Below are positions 19,954 through 30,202 of a stretch of 64,000 bases of DNA, in pieces (the first letter of the stretch is position 1; each line of letters opens with the position of its first letter). Both the position numbers and the translations under genes were made by a program. This stretch comes from Shewanella profunda (GTDB lineage: Bacteria; Pseudomonadota; Gammaproteobacteria; Enterobacterales; Shewanellaceae). The stretch spans positions 62,001-126,000 of the forward strand of contig NZ_JAKILG010000001.1 in the NCBI RefSeq assembly GCF_023283765.1. Reading direction: 5' to 3'. The notes under the pieces were generated by a model that worked only from the letters and a program-made list of their open reading frames with translations, was not told the origin of the DNA and did not search any database.

Positions 19954-21642
19954 TTAGAATGACGTACGCTTGTAACGGCGGTATTCTGGTTTCCAGAAAT
20001 TACCTTCAATTGACTGTTGCAAAATCTCATCGCTCATTGGCAGAGTTAAACCTTGCTCTATCGCTACTTTACCCACGGCGAAAGCGATGTGCTTACTCAC
20101 CGCATGGATATCTTCCAATTTAGGCAATAGTGGACCTGTACCGTCAATTGCCAGTGGCGAACATTCGGCTAGTGCACGGCTTGAGGCCATTAACATGGCA
20201 TCGGACACATGGCGCGCGCCGGAAGCTAATACTCCTAAGCCAATGCCTGGGAAGATAAAGCTGTTGTTGCACTGGGCAATCTCAAAGGTTTCACCATCGA
20301 CGACAACAGGCTCAAACGGGCTACCCGTAGCGACGAGTGCTTGACCTGAGGTCCAATGCAAAATGTCCTTTGGTGTCGCTTCTACGCGGCTGGTTGGATT
20401 CGACATAGGGAAAATAATCGGGCGAGCACAATGGCTGTGCATAGCACGGATGATTTCTTCGGTGAAGAGTCCTGGAACGCCAGATACCCCAATGAGGACA
20501 GTTGGCTTAGCGTTGTTAACCACATCGAGCAGCGAAATATTGTCGCTGAAGTTGATCCAGTTTTGGATCTTCGTACATTTCTGAGCTAATTTTTGCTGGA
20601 ATGGCAACAGGTTAGGCATGTTGTCTAGCAATAAACCCCAACGGTCAACCATACATACTTGGCTGCGAGCTTGCTCATCGCTGATCCCTTCTGACACCAT
20701 TTGCGCCACGATAGCTTCGGCGATACCACAACCTGCGCTACCAGCACCGAGGAAGGCGATACGTTGTTGATTCAATTCTGTGCCCGCAGCCTTACAGGCG
20801 GCGAGCAAGCAACCTACGGCAACCGCAGCAGTACCTTGAATATCATCGTTAAAGCAGCAATAGCGATCCTTATAACGCTCTAGGATCGGCATGGCATTCT
20901 TTTGGGCAAAGTCTTCGAATTGGATCAACGTATCTGGCCAACGAACGTGGACAGCTTGCATAAAGGCTTCGATAAACGCAGTGTATTCTTCGCCGCCGAT
21001 GCGTGGATGGCGCCAGCCCATATACATAGGATCTTCTAACAACTGCGGATTATCTGTGCCCACGTCTAAGGTAATGGGCAGAGTGTAAGCTGGACTGATG
21101 CCGCCACAGCTAGTGTAGAGTGACAGCTTACCGATAGGGATCCCCATGCCGCCAATACCTTGATCGCCAAGGCCTAAAATACGTTCACCATCAGTAACTA
21201 CGATAATTTTAACTTTTTGGCGAGTCGAGTTATTGAGAATGTCATCGATCCTATCTTTGTTTGGATAGGAGATGAACAAACCACGGTTGCGGCGATAGTT
21301 TTTCGAGAAGCGCTCACAAGCCAAACCTACCGTCGGCGTATAGATGATGGGCATCATCTCGCTGATGTTATTTTGCACTAAACGATAAAATAAGGTCTCG
21401 TTAGTGTCTTGAATATTACGTAGGTAAATATGCTTGTCTAAGTCGTTATTGAAACTTCTAAATTGATCGTAGGCGCGGGAAGCCTGCTCCTCAATCGTTT
21501 CAATGGCATAGGGAACTAAGCCTTCGAGGTTAAAGAAAATACGCTCTTCTTCAGAAAATGCACTGCCCTTGTTAATCAGTGGGGCTTCAAGAATGGCGGG
21601 TCCTGCAAACGGAAGATAGAGGGGGCGTTTATTATCGTCCAT
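19954..21642 (-). CDS. maeA: NAD-dependent malic enzyme
   Basis: Oxidative decarboxylation of malate to pyruvate with NAD. 562 residues, close to E. coli SfcA/MaeA (565). Conserved blocks: NKGSAF near the N-terminus, [29 protein letters not shown], the metal/substrate region FEDFAQKNA and [11 protein letters not shown], the dinucleotide fold [15 protein letters not shown], and SNPTSR. There is no C-terminal phosphotransacetylase domain, which points to MaeA rather than MaeB. Monocistronic, with its own terminator. Confidence 0.96.
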   Translation of the reverse strand: MDDNKRPLYLPFAGPAILEAPLINKGSAFSEEERIFFNLEGLVPYAIETIEEQASRAYDQFRSFNNDLDKHIYLRNIQDTNETLFYRLVQNNISEMMPIIYTPTVGLACERFSKNYRRNRGLFISYPNKDRIDDILNNSTRQKVKIIVVTDGERILGLGDQGIGGMGIPIGKLSLYTSCGGISPAYTLPITLDVGTDNPQLLEDPMYMGWRHPRIGGEEYTAFIEAFMQAVHVRWPDTLIQFEDFAQKNAMPILERYKDRYCCFNDDIQGTAAVAVGCLLAACKAAGTELNQQRIAFLGAGSAGCGIAEAIVAQMVSEGISDEQARSQVCMVDRWGLLLDNMPNLLPFQQKLAQKCTKIQNWINFSDNISLLDVVNNAKPTVLIGVSGVPGLFTEEIIRAMHSHCARPIIFPMSNPTSRVEATPKDILHWTSGQALVATGSPFEPVVVDGETFEIAQCNNSFIFPGIGLGVLASGARHVSDAMLMASSRALAECSPLAIDGTGPLLPKLEDIHAVSKHIAFAVGKVAIEQGLTLPMSDEILQQSIEGNFWKPEYRRYKRTSF

Positions 21643-21845
21643 GGGTAACCTTTTGAGTTATTGTTTAAGTGGTCAATACGTGCTGTAAGTCACGTAAGGT
21701 TATCATGAAATGTGATCTTTGTTGTCCGTGGAGCGAGGTATTTGTGGTTTTTTTTGCAGCAGTAAAAAAGCCAATTGTTTTAAACAGGAATTCTGAGGTT
21801 ATTCAGATGGAATTATTACTGTCTTGTTTATAGAAAATCAGCCAT

Positions 21846-21870
21846 AAAAAACGCAGCCTTGGCTGCGTTT
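21846..21870 (-). terminator. rho-independent terminator of DUF1456 gene
   Basis: AACGCAGCC / GGCTGCGTT with a two-base loop; the minus strand ends in a T run. It lies 25 bases beyond the stop of the DUF1456 gene. Confidence 0.8.
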
Positions 21871-21894
21871 GATATTATGAGCGAATGCTTAACC

Positions 21895-22359
21895 TTATGC
21901 GCCGCGATACTTAAGTGATAAACCGCGGATAAAATTGCGCAGAATTTGATCGCCACACTCTTTAAAATTCTTGTGATCCGGGTTGCGGAACAGGGCGCTA
22001 AGTTCTGATTTTGACATTTGCACTTCGGCTAAAGCCAGAGCAGCAACTATGTCTTCTTCACGCATTTCGAGGGCAACTCTCAGCTTTTTGAAGATGAGGT
22101 TGTTGTTTAAACGTGAAACGGGCGCTGGAATTTCAGCACCTTCACGTAGACCGCGCTTCTCGATAATAAGACCATCTAAAAATTGACATAAGGTCGTGTC
22201 GTTACAAGCTTTATAACCTTCTTCCTCTTCTTTACGTAGAAGATCAATCATCTCTTCGACAGGCACTTCTCTTCCAGCTTTGGCAAAAATTTTAATCATT
22301 TTTGCATTGCTAAAATCAAACACGAAGCGCAAACGGCGCAAAATATCATTATTAATCAT
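21895..22359 (-). CDS. DUF1456 family protein (YehS-like)
   Basis: 154-residue cytoplasmic protein made of two DUF1456 repeats: NNDILRRLRFVFDFS at the start and NNNLIFKKLRVALEM in the second half, the latter followed by a PDHKNFKECGDQILR segment. It closely resembles E. coli YehS, whose function is unknown. Two in-frame ATGs exist 6 bases apart (22365 and 22359). The second is chosen because AAGAG then sits 6 bases upstream, whereas it abuts the first. Confidence 0.88.
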   Translation of the reverse strand: MINNDILRRLRFVFDFSNAKMIKIFAKAGREVPVEEMIDLLRKEEEEGYKACNDTTLCQFLDGLIIEKRGLREGAEIPAPVSRLNNNLIFKKLRVALEMREEDIVAALALAEVQMSKSELSALFRNPDHKNFKECGDQILRNFIRGLSLKYRGA

Positions 22360-22649
22360 GGTCATCTCTTGGCGCGGCTGCGCTATCTGGTTTAAGAGCC
22401 CGCATTATATACCCAAACCACCTCTAAATGCAGAATTCAGAGGGAATTTAATGCCAGTTAGCTAATGCCATTTACTGCTCCTGCATAAATGACATGCACG
22501 CCGTCCTAACTATTGCCACGGTTTGCGGGCTGACGGACTAAACCCATTTAACATTGAGGTTGAGTTTACGTTCAATTGCGCGCGCACGTAAGCGTGAATG
22601 TCATCGTGGATTTTAAAACCGTGGATTTCAATTTAAACATGTCGACTCG

Positions 22650-23924
22650 TTAACCTTTAATGGTGTTGTACCAATAGATAAACAGTGCCGCGAAAATCAG
22701 CAGATAACTTAGGCCAAACCAAGAGAGTAGTTTCATCTTAGCACCGTATCTATCGGCCTCGGGGAGCTGTTTACTGGTCATTAAGCGGTAGTTTAACCAA
22801 GCAAAAATGACTGTGGTCATAAAGGCTAAGATCATCACAAACTCGAGTAGCGGCAATAGTGCGCCTTTAAAGAAGAGGATCAGCAACAAGCCAAAGGCAC
22901 TGATGGCGAGCATAATCCCTGTGAAACGTTTATCAGAGCTGGTCGCTGAAGTGAGTAACTGCCAGCCCATATCTAAGGTGCGGCTATAACCATCGATCAC
23001 TGTCACTGTGGTACTAAAAATACAGAGAAACGCCACAATACCAATAAGATAACGACTCTCGCCGCCCATCACTTGGCTGTAAAGATTAATTAGTTGATTC
23101 GCAAATTGCGCGCCGGAATCTGAAAAACGCTCACCACTGCCGTGCATCACTAAGGCACCTAATGCTAAGAATACAATCGCGAGGATCGCAGTTACTATGT
23201 AGCCTAAGTTAAAGTCGAGCAGCGCCTGCGCTTTCGTCACTGTCTGGCTTTTTTGTTTTTCGAGCAACCATAGGGAATTCCAAGCACTCACTTCAATCGG
23301 TGCCGGCATCCAGCCCATCATGGCGACCAGAAATCCCACATGGGCCCATTGCCAAGGTGAGGGAGAGACGAAATTGCTCGCTAATGGTTGAGCGTGATCC
23401 CAAGCCAAGGCCACGGCAATTAATGTGGTTAAGGTTAGGGCAAACATGATGATTTTAGTGAGTCTATCGAGCAGTTGATAATGACCTAAGATCAGCAAAG
23501 CCAATGAACTCAGTAATACCAGCAGGGCCAACCAATCGATGGGCAGCGGAATAAACTGGGTCAACATAGCGGCAGTTAACATGCACACACCTGCGGTACT
23601 GGCAACTGCGGCGATCACATTGAGTCCAGTAAACAGCAGTAAGTAACCTCGACCCTGTTTTTGGTAACCGTGCAGTAAACTCTCCCCTGTGGCAGCGGTG
23701 TAGCGTGCACCAGCCGCAAAGAAGGGATACTTAAGCAAATTCACCCCAAGAATAACCCATGCCAGTTGCCAACCAAATTCGGCGCCGGCGCGAGTGGATG
23801 CGACTAAATGGGATGCACCAATAGCCGCTGCAGCCATAAGAACACCTGGCCCCATGGCTTTAATGCCGAGCATAAGGTGTGCAGTCCAATGAGAGGGGGA
23901 TAATGCAACAGAGGATTTAGTCAT
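22650..23924 (-). CDS. Nramp-superfamily transporter lacking canonical metal-site residues
   Basis: 424-residue inner-membrane protein with about 11 membrane segments and the Nramp fold pattern (GPGVLMAAAAIGASHL in TM1, VNLLKYPFF in TM2, MGWMPAPIEVS in TM6). In metal-transporting Nramps TM1 has DPGN and TM6 has MPH. Here TM1 has GPG (residues 25-27) and TM6 has MPA (206-208), so the coordinating Asp, Asn and His are absent. It is therefore a superfamily member whose substrate cannot be assumed to be Mn2+ or Fe2+. It stands alone, 116 bases from the PH-domain gene on the same strand. Confidence 0.8.
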   Translation of the reverse strand: MTKSSVALSPSHWTAHLMLGIKAMGPGVLMAAAAIGASHLVASTRAGAEFGWQLAWVILGVNLLKYPFFAAGARYTAATGESLLHGYQKQGRGYLLLFTGLNVIAAVASTAGVCMLTAAMLTQFIPLPIDWLALLVLLSSLALLILGHYQLLDRLTKIIMFALTLTTLIAVALAWDHAQPLASNFVSPSPWQWAHVGFLVAMMGWMPAPIEVSAWNSLWLLEKQKSQTVTKAQALLDFNLGYIVTAILAIVFLALGALVMHGSGERFSDSGAQFANQLINLYSQVMGGESRYLIGIVAFLCIFSTTVTVIDGYSRTLDMGWQLLTSATSSDKRFTGIMLAISAFGLLLILFFKGALLPLLEFVMILAFMTTVIFAWLNYRLMTSKQLPEADRYGAKMKLLSWFGLSYLLIFAALFIYWYNTIKG

Positions 23925-24040
23925 GTCGTTATCTAATATTGCCTATTTAATCGATGGACAATGAAGTGAGCTAAAGTTTGCTTAGGCTATGGGTTTTAGC
24001 TTAAACATAAGAACATAAATGTAAAACGATAAAAACTGCT

Positions 24041-24580
24041 TTAGCCATTAAGTTTTTGGGTGAGTAAAGCTTCGATCCGTTTTAAGCTTGCTGCCATCTC
24101 GGTCACGTTTTGCAATAACACATTATCTGGCTGCACCGATGGGATTGTTGGGTGCGAGGGTTGAGTAAGACGTTCTTTTTGTTCTAGTACGCGGGTTCTA
24201 AACCTAGGTGCATCGATTATGCCGACTAGGCTTATCAAGGCCCCAGCCCCCGATTGTCCAGCAGTTTCAACTGTGAGTTTATGCAGGCCAAAAAGGCGCA
24301 TAATCGGACCTTGGATCAATGCCATATCGGTAATTTTATCTAAAGGAACTGTGTTTTCGGTGCGCGTTAATATGCCACGGCGTACGATAAGTTTGTTATG
24401 GGTAAGCTGCGCACTCATATTGTTAATATAGCGACGAGTTCCCCACAGCCCAATTGGAAACCAAAGCAATAACAAGGGAATACCTACTATGCTTAAGCTG
24501 AAATAGGCTGCCCCAGAAAGCAACCAATACCAACCTAAATTTGCTGCAAACTCTGCTTGATAAATAATTTTGTCTTCCAT
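24041..24580 (-). CDS. PH domain-containing membrane protein (bPH2/YdbS-like)
   Basis: 179-residue protein with two closely spaced membrane helices (about residues 13-50) followed by a bacterial PH domain of the DUF304/YdbS type: a strand pattern with LIVRRGILTRTENTVPLDKITD, then GLHKLTVETAG. The C-terminal ~40 residues are polar and helical. Its role is unknown. The ATG at 24580 is chosen because GGAGGAAAT directly precedes it; the longer frame from 24613 adds 11 residues with no ribosome site. Confidence 0.82.
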   Translation of the reverse strand: MEDKIIYQAEFAANLGWYWLLSGAAYFSLSIVGIPLLLLWFPIGLWGTRRYINNMSAQLTHNKLIVRRGILTRTENTVPLDKITDMALIQGPIMRLFGLHKLTVETAGQSGAGALISLVGIIDAPRFRTRVLEQKERLTQPSHPTIPSVQPDNVLLQNVTEMAASLKRIEALLTQKLNG

Positions 24581-24782
24581 ATTTCCTCCATAAATTCCGT
24601 TACTAAACATCATGATGTGGCTTGAGTTTGCACTGTATGCTGGGATGATTATCTTGAGTTATTTATGGATAAAAATACAGATTTTTAACATATTAGGATA
24701 TGCTTTTTTAACTCTATGATTTTGCAGCATAATAGCTTTGAAGAATTTTAGTATAGAAGATAGGGTGTTAACTGTATCAAAG

Positions 24783-24814
24783 GTAAAAAAGGGCAGATAG
24801 TGATATCTGCCCTT
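24783..24814 (-). terminator. rho-independent terminator of the DUF4447-like/SMI1 operon
   Basis: AAGGGCAGATA / TATCTGCCCTT, an 11-bp perfect stem with a four-base loop. The minus-strand end is a six-T run. It lies 38 bases beyond the stop of the 166-aa gene. Confidence 0.85.
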
Positions 24815-24852
24815 AATTTTCATGCTGGTATTAACCGTCTGGATTCAGCCGC

Positions 24853-25383
<531 letters not shown>

Positions 25384-25791
25384 TTAGTATTTGTTTTTTA
25401 ACCAAATATCTTCAACCCATTCCCAGAAGGATTCCCAATAGATATCGGCAAAATCCCCATTTTTCCAAAAGTGCACTTGACCCTCTTGGTCGATGCAATA
25501 AAAGTCATCACCCATCTGACAAATGGCAATCATGTCCCTTGGCATACCGATTGACCAAGCATAGCAGGTGACTTCCGGGAGATAAGTGTGTGAATAGGGA
25601 TCTGCAACGGTAACGGGTTCAATTGCGCCATAAATGACATCACTGGCATAAAGTAGATATTCCTTTAGCTCCCTTGGCAATGAAATGAGGATCTGTTCTT
25701 CCACTTCGACTAATTGCTCAAATGTGGGTAATTCGAGCGGAACGGGCACGGTTTCACTGCGTTCTTGGAGTTGCTCAATAATGTCGTGCAT
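25384..25791 (-). CDS. SMI1/KNR4 family protein
   Basis: 135-residue protein with the SMI1/KNR4 (SUKH) fold pattern: an N-terminal helix, then VEEQILISLPRELKEYLLYASDV (the LPxxLKxFL core), a central strand set with IAICQMGDDFYCID and VHFW, and a C-terminal acidic and aromatic helix (WESFWEWVEDIW). Bacterial members include toxin-immunity proteins, but no toxin gene adjoins. First gene of a two-gene unit with the HTH-like protein. Confidence 0.8.
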   Translation of the reverse strand: MHDIIEQLQERSETVPVPLELPTFEQLVEVEEQILISLPRELKEYLLYASDVIYGAIEPVTVADPYSHTYLPEVTCYAWSIGMPRDMIAICQMGDDFYCIDQEGQVHFWKNGDFADIYWESFWEWVEDIWLKNKY

Positions 25792-25955
25792 GGCATTTCC
25801 TGCGGTTAGGGCTATGGCGCGGGATTATATACTCAAATAGCGCTTTGATGCGAGAGAGTGGTTTTCGCGCAATATTTTGAGGTAACTTTTAGCGCTGTAA
25901 AAGATGGAAAAAGGCGCTGGCACCTTTGCAGGATACCAGCGCAAGAGTGGAAGGT

Positions 25956-26741
25956 TTAGGCGACGGCGACTCTTAATAAACTGGCCTCATCGACCCGTTT
26001 ATAGTTAAGCCAAGCTTTGTGATAAAGCTTGTGTGATTCTTGGCGCAGTTGGGTAATTTGCGCTAACTCAAACTCGCTCAATGGACGCTGTTGTTTGATC
26101 GCATTCGCCTCAATCATCTGCACTTTCTCATATACCTCGTGCTCGGAACCATTTTTGATATCGGCGATATCTTGTAGATGTAATTGCACTTCAGCAATCA
26201 TGCCTGATTGGGGTAAGCGTACCAGCAGGTTGAGATCGCGATAGCCTGAGGCTTTTGGCGTGGCAAAGCGGTTTTTTTGTCTAATGACTTGGGTTTGTTC
26301 GCTCAATACTTGATAGGCCTGCATTAGCTCTTGGATGCTATCGGTAACGATACTGGCTCTAGCAAGATCCGTAATTTGGCTAGCATCACCGTTGAATTTA
26401 GTCGCGACTTTATCGGCGGCACGTTGATAGCTTTTTACAGCAGGGATAATGATGTGCGCTTGAGATTGCGTTGCAATCTGTTGGAGTAATTGACTCAACT
26501 CGGCTTGAGCTTCATAGGCCCGTGAATATAAGTTTGCTAGGTCGGTTGAGGTTTGGAGTGGTGTGTCGAAAGTTTGGCTGCTTAGAGCATACAGACCTTG
26601 AATATCATGGCTTTGTGCTTGTCTTGCACTGTAATTGCTGCGGTCTGTTTTCGTGTCACTGATATCTAGGGCATTTGCAACAGTTGCACGGCTTGATAAT
26701 AAGAGTAGAAAAATAAAAAAGGTACGAAATAACTTATTCAT
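25956..26741 (-). CDS. relV: RelV-like small alarmone synthetase with signal peptide
   Basis: 261-residue protein with a RelA/SpoT nucleotidyltransferase core: KFNGD, ITDLARASIV, KNRFATPKASGYRDLNLLV and EVQLHL. K103, D125, R128, L146 and E184 have exactly the spacing of K107, D129, R132, L150 and E188, which I recall as essential in Vibrio cholerae RelV. That supports (p)ppGpp synthesis from ATP and GDP/GTP. No HD hydrolase or C-terminal regulatory domain. The N-terminus looks like a signal peptide: FRTFFIFLLLLSS, then AXA-type VANA near residue 24, which would put the enzyme outside its nucleotide pools unless it is retained. Standalone gene with no toxin or immunity partner. Confidence 0.75.
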   Translation of the reverse strand: MNKLFRTFFIFLLLLSSRATVANALDISDTKTDRSNYSARQAQSHDIQGLYALSSQTFDTPLQTSTDLANLYSRAYEAQAELSQLLQQIATQSQAHIIIPAVKSYQRAADKVATKFNGDASQITDLARASIVTDSIQELMQAYQVLSEQTQVIRQKNRFATPKASGYRDLNLLVRLPQSGMIAEVQLHLQDIADIKNGSEHEVYEKVQMIEANAIKQQRPLSEFELAQITQLRQESHKLYHKAWLNYKRVDEASLLRVAVA

Positions 26742-26880
26742 AACGGCCTACTTCCTTATTGGGAGTGATATACCTCAGGGCACCACATTAGACTGTTATT
26801 GCTTAATTAAAGCTGAATTAATAGTGAAGACTTGTTCATGTTGTACAGGGGTCACATTCATTGCTCTGTGGTTTAGATAA

Positions 26881-26918
26881 ATAAAAATGGCGCTACCCAT
26901 TACAGGCCGCGCCATTTA
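26881..26918 (-). terminator. terminator-like hairpin after M13 peptidase
   Basis: AAATGGCGC (26885-26893) pairs with GCGCCATTT (26909-26917), and on the minus strand a T5 run follows. A second near-perfect hairpin, CGCTCAGCC / GGCTGAGCG (26921-26943), lies between it and the gene. Confidence 0.65.
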
Positions 26919-26959
26919 GTCGCTCAGCCAAGTTGGCTGAGCGGTGATTTAAATTTGGC

Positions 26960-29044
26960 TTACCAAATTTTTACGCGTTTTTCTGGGGCGATATACATAG
27001 CATCAGCGGGTTTTACATCGTATGTGGTGTAGAACTCAGGCATGTTTGATAAAGCACCCAGTGCGCGGAATTCCGCTGGTGAGTGTGGATCGGTGGCTAC
27101 GCGGTTACGCATGGCTTCTTCTTTGGCTTTTGCTCGCCAAATTTGCGTGAAACCGATAAAGAAGCGTTGATCGCCCGTTAGGCCATCGATAATCGGTGCT
27201 TCTTTTCCGTTAAGCGATTTTTTGTAAGCGCGATAAGCGATAGTCACACCGGATAAGTCACCAATGTTCTCGCCTAAGGTTAAGCTGCCGTTTACATGCA
27301 GATCATCAAACACAGCATAACCATCGTACTGGGCGATCAGTGCTTTACCGCGTGCAGAGAATTCTGTTAAGTCTTGCTCTGTCCACCAATCACGCATATT
27401 GCCTTCACCGTCGAACTTAGCACCTTGATCGTCAAAACCATGGCCCATTTCGTGGCCGATAACGGCACCAATACCACCGTAGTTCACCGCATCGTCAGCT
27501 TCCATATTGAAGAATGGCGGTTGCAGAATCGCAGCAGGGAACACGATTTCGTTCATGGTTGGGTTGTAGTAAGCGTTAACGGTTTGTGGCGTCATGTGCC
27601 ACTCGTCTTTATCAATTGGCGCGCCCAGTTTAGCTAATGACTTAGCATGTTCAACTTCGCTGGCACGCATAGCGTTACCGACTAAGTCATCTGCTTTGAT
27701 TGTCAGTTTGCTGTAATCTTCCCATTTGTTTGGGTAACCAATTTTCGGGTTGAATTTTGCTAACTTATCCGCAGCGGCCACTTTAGTGCTATCGCTCATC
27801 CAAGCCAGCTCTTTGATGCTGTCACCATAAGCGCCACGCAGGTTTTCAACCAGTGCTTGCATACGTTCTTTGGCTTCAGGTGCAAAATGGCGTTTTACAT
27901 ACACTTTTCCGACAACTTCACCCAAAATTCCGTTTACTGTTGCTACACCGCGTTTCCAGCGAGGTTCTTGCTCTTCTTGGCCGTTTAAGGTTTTAGAGAA
28001 GAATGCGAAGTTTTCGTTATCTAATGCTTCACTTAAATTGCTGGCGGCATGTGTGAGCACTTGCCACTGCATATAGGTCTTCCAAGTGGCGAGATCGGTT
28101 GTTTTAAGAACTTCGTTTAAACCTTGAATATAGCTAGGTTGGTTAACGATAATATCGGCTTGTTTATCTGCACCTAAAACGGTTAAGTAACCTGTCCAGT
28201 CGATGTCTGGTGCTAATGTTGGCAGATCCTTCACTTGATACAAGTTGTAGGTTTTAGTGCTGTCACGGGTTTCAACGACATCCCAATGCTTAGCGGCAAT
28301 GGCAGTTTCTAGGGCTAGGATAGATTCTGCGCTAGCTTTAGGATCGGCAAGACCTGCAAGGCTGAACATTTTTTCGATGTGGGCGACGTACGCTTTACGG
28401 ATATTAACGAAGCGTTCTGACTCGTTAAAGTAGTAGTCTTTTTCCGGCAGGCTTAAACCGTATTGCCACAGGTGTGTCGCGTAGCGGTTAGAGTTTTTGG
28501 CATCGACATCGATATAAAATGCCATCGGGGTACCCGTACCAGCGATTTGGCTGTGGGCGAAGTACTTCACTAATTCATTTTTGTCTTTTAAGGCATTAAT
28601 TGCATCAAGTTCGCCTTGGATTGGTGTGACACCCAGTTTGTTGAGTGTGTCTGTATCCATAAATGAGCGATATAAATCGGCCACTTTTTGTTCATCTGTG
28701 CCAGTGGCGAGATTGGGCGTTGCAGCCACTTCTTCGATAATGGCTTTAACATCGTCACGTGATTTTTCACGTAGATCGTAAAATGCACCAATGCTAGTGC
28801 GATCCCCTGGGATCTCAGTGTTTTTTAACCAAGTACCATTCACATATTTGTAAAAATCGTCCTGTGGACGAACCGATTTATCAAAATGGGCAAATTCAAT
28901 GCCTGAGCCTAAGGCTTTAGTCACGGCAGCCGCAGTCGCAGTTTGAGTGGTTTCAGGTGTTTTAACTTCAGCCGTTTTGTCATTACAGGCAGTCAGGCCT
29001 GCGATTAATGAGGCACACAGTCCCCCAATAAGTACTTTTCTCAT
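26960..29044 (-). CDS. M13 family zinc metallopeptidase, lipoprotein (PepO-like)
   Basis: 694-residue neprilysin-family endopeptidase. The N-terminus has a lipoprotein signal peptide ending in lipobox LTAC (Cys20), so it is probably anchored in the periplasm or outer membrane. The M13_N region contains YKYVNGTWLKN. The catalytic domain has VNAYYNP, the zinc site HEMGH (H531, E532, H535), and GENIGDLSG supplying the third zinc ligand Glu. The C-terminus ends VKIW, where family members have CxVW. Cleaves short peptides; physiological substrate unknown. Confidence 0.93.
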   Translation of the reverse strand: MRKVLIGGLCASLIAGLTACNDKTAEVKTPETTQTATAAAVTKALGSGIEFAHFDKSVRPQDDFYKYVNGTWLKNTEIPGDRTSIGAFYDLREKSRDDVKAIIEEVAATPNLATGTDEQKVADLYRSFMDTDTLNKLGVTPIQGELDAINALKDKNELVKYFAHSQIAGTGTPMAFYIDVDAKNSNRYATHLWQYGLSLPEKDYYFNESERFVNIRKAYVAHIEKMFSLAGLADPKASAESILALETAIAAKHWDVVETRDSTKTYNLYQVKDLPTLAPDIDWTGYLTVLGADKQADIIVNQPSYIQGLNEVLKTTDLATWKTYMQWQVLTHAASNLSEALDNENFAFFSKTLNGQEEQEPRWKRGVATVNGILGEVVGKVYVKRHFAPEAKERMQALVENLRGAYGDSIKELAWMSDSTKVAAADKLAKFNPKIGYPNKWEDYSKLTIKADDLVGNAMRASEVEHAKSLAKLGAPIDKDEWHMTPQTVNAYYNPTMNEIVFPAAILQPPFFNMEADDAVNYGGIGAVIGHEMGHGFDDQGAKFDGEGNMRDWWTEQDLTEFSARGKALIAQYDGYAVFDDLHVNGSLTLGENIGDLSGVTIAYRAYKKSLNGKEAPIIDGLTGDQRFFIGFTQIWRAKAKEEAMRNRVATDPHSPAEFRALGALSNMPEFYTTYDVKPADAMYIAPEKRVKIW

Positions 29045-29374
29045 GTCGTTTCCTTCGAGTTTATTATTGTGCCCCTATCTGGGGCTGTTATTGGTCTAAA
29101 TGGGATTGCTTCAGGCGCAACAAAACGTATGTTAATGCTTTAGTAGGAAGCTAAACAAGGTGATTACACTGTTTAGGTGAGATTTATTATCAGTGATATG
29201 TAACTAAAAATTACCATGGGCTGTGATGTAACCTAGAAGCACAAGCTTACCGTATGCGAGCCTTTTGAAGTTAGTGAATACTTAGTTCTGTTTGGGTGTA
29301 TTGCTCAAATAATCTCAATATATTGAAACTCGGATGTTGAGATGGCTTGGGTATCGATCATTAAATCAGTTAAA
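29045..29374. other. intergenic region between divergent M13 peptidase and rsuA
   Basis: 330 bases upstream of the rsuA promoter, AT-rich, with no supportable gene, RNA or repeat. The apparent N-terminal extension of the rsuA frame from 29342 is not expected to be translated. Confidence 0.5.
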
Positions 29375-29403
29375 TTGCCCTTTAAGGTCATCGGCCTCAT
29401 AAT
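29375..29403 (+). promoter_or_regulatory. sigma-70 promoter of rsuA
   Basis: -35 TTGCCC (29375-29380) and -10 CATAAT (29398-29403), spacing 17 bases. Transcription would start near 29410, downstream of the in-frame ATG at 29342, which supports the GTG start at 29438. Confidence 0.55.
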
Positions 29404-29437
29404 ATGGCAGTTTTCTTTATTGAAGTTGAGTATTAAC

Positions 29438-30127
29438 GTGCGTTTAGACAAATTTATTTGTGAAAGTACCTCTCTCACCCGTTCATTGGCGAAAAAAGCC
29501 TTGCACCGTGGCGATATCAGCTGTGATGGCGTAGTCGTTAAAGACTCTGGTTTTAAAGTAACTGAGGGAATGCAGGTTTGCCTCGAGGGAGAACCCATTG
29601 TTTTAGTGGGCGAGCGCTATTTAATGCTCAATAAACCTGTCGATACGATTTGCTCAACCATAGATGAGGCCTATCCCTCGGTGTTGAGTCTGCTCGATGT
29701 ACCTAAACCTGAAACCTTGCACATCGCGGGTCGTTTAGATGCGGATACCACAGGACTTGTGTTGATCACCAGTGATGGTCAGTGGTCACATAAAATCACA
29801 TCGCCTAAAAAAGAATGCGGTAAGCGTTACTTAGTACAATTAGCAGATCCAGTGGATGACGGTCTGATTGACGTTTTCGCCAAAGGGATTGAACTGCGTA
29901 ATGAAGACGGTCTCACAAAGCCCGCTATTCTAGAGATTATTGATCCGCAACAGGTACGTTTAACCATTACCGAGGGTAAATATCACCAAGTGAAGCGCAT
30001 GTTTGCCGCCGTTGGCAACCTCGTCGTGGGATTACACCGTGAAAGTATTGGACAAATTGAGTTAGACCAGGCTTTAGCATTAGGCGAATGGCGTTACTTA
30101 ACTGCTGAAGAAATCGCTTCTATATAG
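29438..30127 (+). CDS. rsuA: 16S rRNA pseudouridine(516) synthase RsuA
   Basis: Makes pseudouridine 516 in 16S rRNA. 229 residues: an N-terminal S4 RNA-binding domain (RLDKFICESTSLTRSLAKKAL) and the RsuA/RluB catalytic domain. The active-site motif is AGRLDADTTGLVLIT, with the catalytic Asp in GRLD; further on are KRYLV, LTISEG-like LTITEGKYHQVKRMF and HRESIG. The GTG start gives the same N-terminus as E. coli RsuA (231 aa); the upstream ATG would add 32 unrelated residues. Followed by a shared terminator. Confidence 0.92.
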   Translation: MRLDKFICESTSLTRSLAKKALHRGDISCDGVVVKDSGFKVTEGMQVCLEGEPIVLVGERYLMLNKPVDTICSTIDEAYPSVLSLLDVPKPETLHIAGRLDADTTGLVLITSDGQWSHKITSPKKECGKRYLVQLADPVDDGLIDVFAKGIELRNEDGLTKPAILEIIDPQQVRLTITEGKYHQVKRMFAAVGNLVVGLHRESIGQIELDQALALGEWRYLTAEEIASI

Positions 30128-30155
30128 TGATTTCAATAAAAATGAGTTTTCCCAT

Positions 30156-30190
30156 AGAAATGCCGCTCAACCTTGAGCGGCATTTTTGTT
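30156..30190. terminator. bidirectional terminator between rsuA and DUF4097 gene
   Basis: AAATGCCGCTCAA / TTGAGCGGCATTT, a 13-bp perfect stem with a two-base loop and T5 on the plus side. Located between convergent genes. Confidence 0.9.
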
Positions 30191-30202
30191 CACAGGGCGT
30201 GA

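Noticed and set aside
29342..29437. Longer N-terminus for RsuA starting at ATG 29342
   Set aside because: The extra 32 residues do not resemble the S4 domain, and a good -35/-10 pair lies inside this stretch, so it is the promoter region. The GTG at 29438 gives the family N-terminus.
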